Shown here piece by piece: positions 1-4,676 of a DNA stretch of 5,490 nt. The notes under the pieces are model-generated. The model had not been told where the DNA came from and made no database searches. It saw only the letters and a list, made by a program, of their open reading frames with translations. Every line of letters begins with the position of its first letter. Positions within the stretch are counted from its first letter, which is position 1. This DNA comes from Candidatus Methanophagales archaeon (GTDB lineage Archaea; Halobacteriota; Syntropharchaeia; Alkanophagales; Methanospirareceae). Location: positions 1-5,490 of the forward strand of contig PIXU01000212.1 of assembly GCA_003601795.1 (NCBI GenBank). Direction: 5' to 3'. A program made the translations under genes and the position numbers.

Positions 1-294
1 GTGGATGCGGATATTTTGGGTCTGGGTGGTTATGGATTGGAAATACGCGGTGGCTCGGATACAGATGGCACACCGATGCGAAAAGACGTATCGGGCGCGG
101 TAAGAAAGAGTATCTTGATTACTTCGCCACCCGGCTACCGACCAAAAGAGAAGGGAAAGAGGAGAAGGAAGTTGGTCAGAGGCAACGAAATATCACCGGA
201 GATATCGCAGATAAATGTGAAGATCAAGGAGTACGGGACGAAACCGATTGAAGAGATATTTGGGAAGGAGGAAGAAGCGGGAAAGGAGCAGTAG
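1..294 (+). CDS. rps6e: 30S ribosomal protein S6e, C-terminal part (5' end outside window)
   Basis: Structural protein of the small ribosomal subunit, found in archaea and eukaryotes. The 97 visible residues carry family landmarks in the usual order: ILGLGGYGLEIRGGSD, then GTPMRKDV with GAVRK, then PPGYRPKEKGKRRRK, then RGNEISPEISQINVKI, and a charged Glu/Lys-rich tail. The first codon, GTG, can be read as a start, but in the family this position is inside the protein (a Val before DADILGL), so the gene almost certainly begins upstream of the window and lacks roughly its first 40-60 residues here. It ends at TAG 292-294. No T-rich terminator follows directly, and the next gene is convergent. 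The identification is the main evidence that the DNA is archaeal. Confidence 0.93.
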   Translation: MDADILGLGGYGLEIRGGSDTDGTPMRKDVSGAVRKSILITSPPGYRPKEKGKRRRKLVRGNEISPEISQINVKIKEYGTKPIEEIFGKEEEAGKEQ

Positions 295-399
295 AAGGAA
301 AAAAATATCGGTTTAGCTATTCGCTAAAAAGCCAAGCTAAGCCTCTAATCCACTTGAAAGCCCCAAAACCTAAGCAATGATTGAAACCGTCTTAAAACG

Positions 400-424
400 C
401 TGCGTACTCGGCGCTCTCCGCGGT
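400..424 (+). repeat. Degenerate copy 1 of a 25-bp dispersed repeat
   Basis: These 25 bases match 4100-4124 at 21 of 25 positions with no gaps. The unit is built from CTGCG / CTCNGCG / TCTCNGCGGT blocks spaced about 9 bp apart. This copy sits in the spacer between rps6e and the end of the HD gene. The substitutions (for example CTCGGCG for CTCAGCG and CTCCGCGG for CTCTGCGG) suggest an old copy. Its function is unknown. Similar CTCTGCG-type repeats are, from memory, common in the intergenic DNA of environmental archaea and bacteria. Confidence 0.6.
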
Positions 425-431
425 GATAAAT

Positions 432-449
432 CACTATATTTCGATAGTG
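432..449. other. Small hairpin in the convergent spacer, possible terminator
   Basis: CACTAT (432-437) and ATAGTG (444-449) form a perfect 6-bp inverted repeat around a 6-base loop, 16 bases beyond the stop codon of the HD gene on the minus strand. It lies between the convergent rps6e and HD genes, where a transcript end is expected. No good T-run follows on either strand, so a terminator role is only a guess. The rest of 295-465 shows a weak 6-bp inverted repeat (TTAGCT 313-318, AGCTAA 335-340) and nothing else I can name. Confidence 0.25.
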
Positions 450-465
450 CCCTCCATTGCTTCTT

Positions 466-1779
466 TTAATGCCATAGAATCATCTCCGCGGCTTTTTTCA
501 CTTCTTCGCGGTATCTCGCAGGTGTGTAAACGCCCACTTTATAATTTTCTCGAAATGCCTGTGAGAGCATTGACACGAGCGATGAAACGTCACGTAAACT
601 CTTGATTTCCTGCGCGCTCTGCTCTCGACCCTGTAAGCCCTGTATGGGCTTATCAACGGCAACCTTCGCCACGCTTTCTTTTAATTCTTCTCCTTTTTCT
701 CCTTGAAAGTCCAGTATAACATATTTCTCGTCCACACCCGCTCGCTTGCTTATTTCCTCTTCTATTTCTTTTCTTCGCTTTTCTTCACTCAGTTGTGCTG
801 CTACATCATCATTTAGCTCGTTTATGCCTTTATATATCGCACGTTTGAACAGTTGCCGCTTGTTTATCCGTTCCACCATCTCCTCCGGGTAGCCTTTCGC
901 ATTCCGCAGTGCAATGTTTATCTCCGAATCGTCCATCCTTCTTAATGCCAATGCGTATTGCCGGATGTTGTGGTCCTCAGATTCAGATTTCGATTTGACG
1001 AAATACTCCAGTGCTTTCGAAAACATCAACTGTGCTATTCGGCTCGTGTGATGCTTATAAACCGTAGGATACATCAAGAAACGAGAAAAGAGCAAATATT
1101 CCGCAGGTAGTATTCCTTTTTCTGTTATAACGACTTTACCCCCGACAAAATCCAGCCCTTGAATGATCCGTATATTGTCAACAACGCCGTATGCCACGCC
1201 GGTATAATATGAATCGCGGACTAAATAATCCATCTTATCCACGTCTATCTCACCGTTTAAAACCTTTGAGAGGTCCCTCTCGCCCTCCACGTATTCCGCC
1301 ATCCTTTCGCCTTTTATGTATCCCGCTATCTTTTGCTTGTCTAAAGAAAGCTCATCCAGGACTTCGGCAATCGTTTTAGCGGATCCAACTTCAACTTCGA
1401 GTTTGCGCTCAACCTCAAGTTCTTGTTTGAATATTATGTCTCCTATGTCCTCATGGCTGTTTCCGGTGATTTTTTTTATTACGGGTTCTGTCACGTGTGA
1501 ATAGGGACCGTGCCCGATGTCGTGGATTAAGGAAGCAACGATAAGTTCCTGCTCTTCTTCTTTCGCTACTTCCAGCCGATCGAGCAGAAGGCATATCAAA
1601 TGATAGACGCCGAGCGAATGCTCAAATCTCGTGTGGTTCGCACCAGGATAAACCAGATAAGAAAAGCCAAGCTGTCTTATTCTTCTTAATCGCTGCATCT
1701 CCACGGTATCTATTATCGCGATTGCAAGGTCGTCTATTTCTATGTATCCGTGTATGGGGTCTTTTATTACCTTTTGCAT
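466..1779 (-). CDS. HD-domain phosphohydrolase, SAMHD1/dGTPase-like (COG1078 type)
   Basis: Predicted cytoplasmic metal-dependent phosphohydrolase of 437 residues. It opens with the family signature VIKDPIHGYIEI. The metal and active-site set of SAMHD1-like enzymes is complete by motif matching: R51-H54 (RFEHSLGV), H86-D87 with H90 and H95 (IHDIGHGPYSH), and D181-K182 with Y185 and D189 (DVDKMDYLVRDSYYTG). These correspond to SAMHD1 R164/H167, H206/D207/H210/H215 and D311/K312/Y315/D319. Relatives hydrolyse dNTPs to nucleoside and triphosphate, but the substrate here is not known. The C-terminal half is helical and charged, ending VGVYTPARYRE, as in other archaeal members. The ATG at 1779 is chosen over a TTG at 1824: AGGAA lies 7 bases before it, and the extra residues do not look like family sequence. 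The start overlaps the end of the HicB-like gene by 13 bases, implying coupled translation. Family certain, substrate open. Confidence 0.9.
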   Translation of the reverse strand: MQKVIKDPIHGYIEIDDLAIAIIDTVEMQRLRRIRQLGFSYLVYPGANHTRFEHSLGVYHLICLLLDRLEVAKEEEQELIVASLIHDIGHGPYSHVTEPVIKKITGNSHEDIGDIIFKQELEVERKLEVEVGSAKTIAEVLDELSLDKQKIAGYIKGERMAEYVEGERDLSKVLNGEIDVDKMDYLVRDSYYTGVAYGVVDNIRIIQGLDFVGGKVVITEKGILPAEYLLFSRFLMYPTVYKHHTSRIAQLMFSKALEYFVKSKSESEDHNIRQYALALRRMDDSEINIALRNAKGYPEEMVERINKRQLFKRAIYKGINELNDDVAAQLSEEKRRKEIEEEISKRAGVDEKYVILDFQGEKGEELKESVAKVAVDKPIQGLQGREQSAQEIKSLRDVSSLVSMLSQAFRENYKVGVYTPARYREEVKKAAEMILWH

Positions 1780-1985
1780 GAATCTGTTCCTATTTCTTTG
1801 GTCTGTGTTTGCGCCATAGCCCAATGCGAAATCTCGTCTTTCACCATTAAGGAGTATACATCGCGAATATTCTCTTCTAACTCTTCCAGAGACTTGCCCT
1901 GGCTAAATACGCCGGGAACTTCTTTCAGTCTCCCAATGTACCAATTGTCGTCTATCCAATATTCCAACGTAAAATGCTTTAACAT
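1767..1985 (-). CDS. HicB-like small protein (UPF0150/HicB antitoxin fold), no HicA beside it
   Basis: A 72-residue protein with the HicB-type partial RNase H-like fold signature: FTLEYWIDDNWYIGRLKEVPG, then VFSQGKSLEELEENIRDVYSLM, where most relatives read (V/L)PG(C/V)xSQGxTLEEAxxNI. HicB proteins are antitoxins that neutralise the mRNA-cleaving HicA, but many archaeal members are orphans of unknown role. No HicA-like protein is encoded on either side in this window. The final 20 or so residues (after MVKDE) resemble no conserved element I know and may be drifted. The ATG at 1985 is preferred to a GTG at 1997, because GAGGTG lies 9 bases before the ATG and the GTG falls within that ribosome site. 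It is the first gene of a two-gene unit, overlapping the HD gene by 13 bases. Whether it controls the HD enzyme is inference only. Confidence 0.82.
   Translation of the reverse strand: MLKHFTLEYWIDDNWYIGRLKEVPGVFSQGKSLEELEENIRDVYSLMVKDEISHWAMAQTQTKEIGTDSCKR
1787..1791 (-). promoter_or_regulatory. Ribosome binding site deciding the HD gene start
   Basis: On the minus strand AGGAA precedes the ATG at 1779 by 7 bases (CAGATTC). It lies inside the last codons of the HicB-like gene, so ribosomes finishing that gene could restart here. It supports the ATG over the upstream TTG at 1824, before which no comparable site is seen. Confidence 0.6.
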
Positions 1986-1994
1986 AGTCGGTTC

Positions 1995-2000
1995 CACCTC
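1995..2000 (-). promoter_or_regulatory. Strong ribosome binding site of the HicB-like gene
   Basis: GAGGTG on the minus strand, 9 bases before the ATG at 1985, sits within a duplicated GAGGTGAGGTG. The alternative GTG start at 1997 is part of this site and is therefore unlikely. It fits a short leader if transcription begins near 2001. Confidence 0.6.
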
Positions 2001-2014
2001 ACCTCACTTTTTTA

Positions 2015-2053
2015 CTTCTATTGATATATACGGCATAATACATATTTGTAGTA
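2015..2053 (-). promoter_or_regulatory. Promoter of the HicB-HD unit with an upstream 11-mer
   Basis: Read on the minus strand: TACTACAAATA (2053-2043), 12 bases, a TATA-box-like TATATATC (2030-2023), then TAGAA (2020-2016). Archaeal transcription usually begins about 25 bases past the box, here near 2001, just before the ribosome site. The same 11-mer at the same distance from a TATA-like box precedes the OB-fold gene (5445-5415). The 72-bp core of this spacer must also hold the promoter of the divergent β-CASP gene. That gene has no ribosome site before its ATG at 2070, so it may be leaderless, perhaps using the AT-rich stretch 2035-2047. Confidence 0.5.
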
Positions 2054-2069
2054 AAGAAACAGAAAAAAA

Positions 2070-3467
2070 ATGAACATAACCGTCTTAGGAGGACACAAAG
2101 AAATCGGTGGGAACAAGATATTAGTGGAGCATAAAGGAACGAAAATTTTATTGGATTTTGGTATGAGTTTTAGTCAGGCGGGAAAATATTTCTCGGAATT
2201 TTTACAGCCGCGTAAATGTGCTTCATTAACCGATTTTTTCGAGTTTGGCTTGCTGCCGCGGATTAAAGGGATCTACCGTGAAGATTATCTCCGCCACATG
2301 AATATGGCGAAAGAGGAGAAGGACGTGGATGGGGTTTTTATCTCACACGCCCATGCAGACCATGCACAATACATCCATTTCTTACGATTTGACATCCCGA
2401 TTTATTGTACCAGAGCAACCGAAGTCATTTTACGTGTTTTAGAAGAAACAGGAAGCAATACACTCTCTGAATTTATTACTGCCTGCGAGGCGTTCACGTT
2501 TTACACTAACAGGAAAGGAACACTGAGCCGAGTTACGCGAAAGAATACCGATTTTGTTCACGTGCGAGATATTGAAGTAATGGAAGCATACCAAAGAGTA
2601 AAGGTTGGCTCTTTAGAAGTGGAATTAGTGCCGGTAGACCATTCTTTGCCCGGTGCTTGTGGTTATATTATCTATTCAGACGCTGGGAATTTAGTTTATA
2701 CCGGCGATATTCGGTTTCATGGTTCAAATCAGGAATTAAGTAAGGAATTTGTAAAGCGAGCAAAAGCTGCGGAACCTCGATGGCTGCTGTCAGAAGGAAC
2801 GAGAATAGACAGCAAGGAAAGAGATAGTGAAGAAGGAGTTAAAAGGAAGATTGCCGAATTTATTGCCGAATCAAAATCTCAGCTGGTTTTTGTCGAACAC
2901 CCAATCAGGGATTTAGACCGGGTAACGAGTATTTTTGAGGCGGCAAAAGAGAACAACAGGCACTTTGTAGTTAATCTCAAACTCGCGTATCTGATAAACG
3001 AGTTGGATGATTTATGCCCTTTCGCTCTGGACGAAGTTAAAATTCTCGTACCCCGGAAGAGCTGGGGTCTGATTGATAAAGAAGGAATAGACAGTAGGTT
3101 AGTTGAACAGGACTATTCGGTTTGGGAAAGGGGGTTTATCAACCGGGCGAATTGCATCACATACCGCGAATTGCGTAGAAATCCGGCGAAATATGTCGTT
3201 TCAATGAGTTTGTGGGAATTGAATCAACTTACGGATATAAAACCCAGCAGTGATGCGATATGGATAAAATCGTCTTGTGAGCCGTTCTGTGATGAGATGG
3301 AATTAGACGAAGAGAGGAAGCGGAATTGGTTAGACCATTTCAAGATAAAAGAATATTTTGCCCATGCTTCGGGCCACGCATCGGGAGATGAAATCCGAGC
3401 AATGATTAAAGAGATAAATCCCGAAGAGCTGATTCCTATTCATACGGAACACCCGGAATTGTTTTAA
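2070..3467 (+). CDS. β-CASP metallo-β-lactamase-fold nuclease, RNase J-like
   Basis: Predicted cytoplasmic zinc-dependent nuclease of 465 residues. The N-terminal part (GGHKEIGGNKILVEHKGTKILLDFGM) is the metallo-β-lactamase opening. Metal motifs follow: H93-A-H95-A-D97-H98, H191 in VDHSLPGA and D213 in YTGDIRFHG. β-CASP motifs are also present: acidic E242 in LLSEGT (motif A), H432 and H436 in HASGHAS (motif B) and H458 in IPIHTE (motif C). This pattern belongs to the RNase J/CPSF-like nucleases acting on RNA or DNA. The long insert before the metal motif (about residues 38-85) marks a subfamily distinct from classical RNase J and aCPSF1, so no symbol is given. The protein ends right after HTEHPELF, where relatives normally run on a little further, so a short C-terminal loss is possible. 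The ATG at 2070 lacks a ribosome site, as for a leaderless mRNA. A broken nuclease gene follows 48 bp downstream. Confidence 0.88.
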   Translation: MNITVLGGHKEIGGNKILVEHKGTKILLDFGMSFSQAGKYFSEFLQPRKCASLTDFFEFGLLPRIKGIYREDYLRHMNMAKEEKDVDGVFISHAHADHAQYIHFLRFDIPIYCTRATEVILRVLEETGSNTLSEFITACEAFTFYTNRKGTLSRVTRKNTDFVHVRDIEVMEAYQRVKVGSLEVELVPVDHSLPGACGYIIYSDAGNLVYTGDIRFHGSNQELSKEFVKRAKAAEPRWLLSEGTRIDSKERDSEEGVKRKIAEFIAESKSQLVFVEHPIRDLDRVTSIFEAAKENNRHFVVNLKLAYLINELDDLCPFALDEVKILVPRKSWGLIDKEGIDSRLVEQDYSVWERGFINRANCITYRELRRNPAKYVVSMSLWELNQLTDIKPSSDAIWIKSSCEPFCDEMELDEERKRNWLDHFKIKEYFAHASGHASGDEIRAMIKEINPEELIPIHTEHPELF

Positions 3468-3476
3468 TTTGATTTA

Positions 3477-3496
3477 ATTAGATTAGATTAGATTAG
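3477..3496. repeat. ATTAG microsatellite
   Basis: Four perfect tandem copies of ATTAG begin ten bases after the stop of the β-CASP gene, within a longer AT-rich tract of similar words (3467-3500). Slippage in such a tract could explain changes at the end of that gene. No function is suggested. Confidence 0.85.
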
Positions 3497-3515
3497 AATT
3501 AACATAACATTAACA

Positions 3516-3949
3516 ATGCCATACAAATTCAGCCCATCTAGTTTAAATCTGTTGAAGGAGTGCCCCAGATGTTTCTGGCTTAGATTCCGAAAGGGCATTA
3601 AGAGACCTGCGGGGATCTTCCCTTCACTGCCGAACGGAATGGATAGAATACTGAAGGCGTTTTGACCGTTTTTAATGTTGACCTCGTGCGAATGGAGATA
3701 TCAATAGAAAACGCAATGCGGATTTTTAAGACTGCATTAGACCTGTTAGAAGGAGGAATGCCCGAACCGGCTGAAGATTGTGAATATTGCAAATGGGTTG
3801 ACAATTGTAATTCAGAGATAAAACCAAAACCAACGGTTGAGATGAAACAAGACCGGGAAGGAGAAAGGGGAAGAGAAATAAAGGCGAGTAGGGGTTTAAG
3901 AACGCGACAGATAAAATTGAATGACGAGCAGGATGGTGTTTTGTTTTAA
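3516..3949 (+). pseudogene. PD-(D/E)XK nuclease family gene, catalytic middle deleted and frameshifted
   Basis: The first 49 codons (3516-3662) start with KFSPSSLNLLKECPRCFWL and continue RPAGIFPSLPNGMDRILK. This is the N-terminus of a Cas4/AddB-like archaeal PD-(D/E)XK family with an Fe-S-type CPRC motif. The frame stops at TGA 3663-3665. The next frame (open from 3662) carries the family's C-terminal part: VFNVDLVRMEIS, then a helix, then PEPAEDCEYCKWVDNC with the closing cysteines. The middle, where the D...(D/E)XK residues and most of the nuclease core should lie (probably over 100 residues), is absent, and the two ends are out of frame. I see this as an internal deletion whose length is not a multiple of three. 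The tail after the cysteines is charged, low-complexity sequence ending EQDGVLF. The gene follows the β-CASP nuclease in the same direction, suggesting a former operon of nucleic-acid enzymes. Neither fragment should be catalytic. A role for the short Cys-containing peptides cannot be excluded. Confidence 0.82.
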
Positions 3950-4053
3950 TCCTCGATCTTCGGCTTAAGGAAAATATGTGAATTTGGCTCTTCTACATCG
4001 CAATCCAGTAATTGTACGTTCGAAAGCGACATGGCAAGATTTACAGCCATTGT
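3946..4053 (-). pseudogene. Remnant of a MinD/ParA-like P-loop ATPase gene
   Basis: On the minus strand one open frame reads TMAVNLAMSLSNVQLLDCDV and continues EEPNSHIFLKPKIED before TAA (3946-3948). This matches the stretch just after the P-loop in the MinD-superfamily ATPases that carry a ferredoxin domain (typically GKGGTGKT-TVAVNLA...LLDCDVEEPN.H.FLKP). The Walker A motif itself is missing: the frame upstream reads KTPWGAPH, encoded by the GC-rich palindrome, and meets TAG at 4087-4089. The conserved aspartate-rich LLDCDVEEPN is intact. The remaining part of about 250 residues expected in a full gene is absent. Only 35 codons remain, with their stop overlapping the stop of the nuclease pseudogene on the other strand. 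A short ATG-started peptide (4032 to 3946, 28 residues) is possible but unlikely to be a gene. Confidence 0.7.
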
Positions 4054-4054
4054 G

Positions 4055-4073
4055 TGGGGTGCACCCCAAGGGG
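4055..4073. repeat. GC-rich palindrome with alternative pairing
   Basis: TGGGGTGCACCCCA (4055-4068) is a perfect 14-bp palindrome in otherwise AT-rich DNA. It is followed by AA and a further GGGG, so the CCCC run at 4064-4067 could pair with the G run on either side. Homology to the MinD-like ATPase stops right at this palindrome. It may be the end of a repeat element that includes the 25-bp repeat at 4100-4124. Confidence 0.6.
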
Positions 4074-4099
4074 TTTTATTCAAATTCTACATATTTTCT

Positions 4100-4124
4100 C
4101 TGCGAACTCAGCGTTCTCTGCGGT
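4100..4124 (+). repeat. Copy 2 of the 25-bp dispersed repeat, the better-preserved one
   Basis: CTGCGAACTCAGCG followed by TTCTCTGCGGT: three CNGCG cores (4100-4104, 4109-4113, 4118-4122) at exact 9-bp spacing. It matches copy 1 (400-424) at 21 of 25 positions. It lies between the ATPase remnant and the cupin gene. The frame through it can be read as an N-terminal extension of the cupin, which I regard as accidental. Confidence 0.65.
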
Positions 4125-4158
4125 AAATTTGAAATGTGACAAAGTCAAGTTAGAAAAG

Positions 4159-4491
4159 ATGAGAGTAGTAAGAAGAGAATCAAAACACCCTTTCATAGCA
4201 AAGGATGGTTCTGAGATACGGGAATTATACAAATCCGCGGGGATGAGTTTGGCAGAAGCGACGGTTTATCAGGAAACAAAACGCCATTTTCATAAGACTG
4301 CTGAGGAAATATACCACATTCTGGAGGGCAAGGGGATTATGGAAATAGAAGGTAACTCCAAAGAGGTTTCTGAGGGCGATACGGTGGTCATACTTCCCGG
4401 AGAGAAGCACCGGATTTTCACAGATAAAAAAGTACGATTCTTGTGTTTCTGTTCGCCACCCTATTCTGATGCGGATACCGTTCTGGAATGA
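4159..4491 (+). CDS. Single-domain cupin protein
   Basis: A 110-residue cupin_2-type β-barrel, probably cytoplasmic and metal-binding. Motif 1 is HFHKTAEEIYHILEGKG with H43, H45 and E49 or E50. Motif 2 is GDTVVILPGEKHRIF with H84. Together these give the usual 3-His/1-Glu metal site. Small cupins of this type include isomerases, dioxygenases and sugar- or ligand-binding proteins, and nothing here tells which. The ATG at 4159 is chosen because the protein then begins directly with cupin-type sequence (MRVVRRESKHPF). An upstream TTG at 4012 would add 49 residues translated from the ATPase remnant and the 25-bp repeat. The ribosome site is weak (AGAAAAG directly before the ATG). The gene stands alone. 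Its downstream spacer holds the phased repeat element, which may end its transcript. Confidence 0.88.
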   Translation: MRVVRRESKHPFIAKDGSEIRELYKSAGMSLAEATVYQETKRHFHKTAEEIYHILEGKGIMEIEGNSKEVSEGDTVVILPGEKHRIFTDKKVRFLCFCSPPYSDADTVLE

Positions 4492-4500
4492 TCAAACGAA

Positions 4501-4671
4501 CCACAGATTACACAGATTTATTTAGGACACAGATTTACGCGGATTTACGCAGAAAACTATTTCCTCAAATTATCAAATGCCTTACGTTTAACCTCCTGTT
4601 TAGTGCCAAGATTAAATTTAAAATCCTGATTATCTGCGTTCATCTGCGTCCGATTATCAAAATTTCTTTTT
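4501..4671. repeat. Phased short-repeat element with inverted arms and a T-rich end
   Basis: Left side: CACAGATT occurs at 4502, 4511 and 4528, followed by the decamer (A/G)GATTTACGC twice (4531-4540, 4541-4550) and CAGA. Right side: ATCTGCGTTC (4632-4641) and ATCTGCGTCC (4642-4651). The arms are inverted: starting from GGAC at 4525 and from 4651 on the other strand, 16 of the first 20 bases agree. About 70 AT-rich bases separate them. On the plus strand TTTCTTTTT (4663-4671) follows the right arm, so the folded RNA could act as a terminator for the cupin transcript. The element fills the spacer between convergent genes. From memory, very similar CACAGATT/TCTGCGT elements are widespread in environmental prokaryote genomes with unknown function. 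I cannot verify this here. Confidence 0.75.
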
Positions 4672-4676
4672 GACTC

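Noticed and set aside
379..400. GATTGAAAC word resembling the end of archaeal CRISPR repeats
   Set aside because: It occurs once, with no second repeat at spacer distance and no cas gene in the window.
423..605. Plus-strand open frame of 60 codons opposite the HD gene end
   Set aside because: It lies antisense to well-conserved HD coding sequence and overlaps the hairpin; its protein shows no recognisable feature.
1780..1824. Longer HD protein from a TTG at 1824
   Set aside because: The extra 15 residues are not family-like, TTG is a poor start, and the ATG at 1779 has AGGAA at a good distance.
3653..3668. Programmed -1 frameshift joining the two nuclease fragments
   Set aside because: The sequence around the TGA (GCG TTT TGA) is not a slippery heptamer in the right frame, and a shift would still not restore the missing catalytic core.
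3929..3946. C-terminal EQDGVLF of the nuclease pseudogene as a PCNA-interacting (PIP-like) motif
   Set aside because: Only the Q and the final hydrophobic residues fit; the usual paired aromatic end is missing and the gene is broken.
4012..4158. N-terminal extension of the cupin from a TTG codon
   Set aside because: The 49 extra residues come from the antisense of the ATPase remnant and from the 25-bp repeat, and cupin homology starts only after the ATG at 4159.
4488..4673. 61-codon plus-strand frame starting at ATG in the cupin stop (TTDYTDLFRTQIYADLRR...)
   Set aside because: It is a translation of the phased repeat element. The same kind of peptide is predicted wherever such repeats occur, and there is no ribosome site or independent protein signal.
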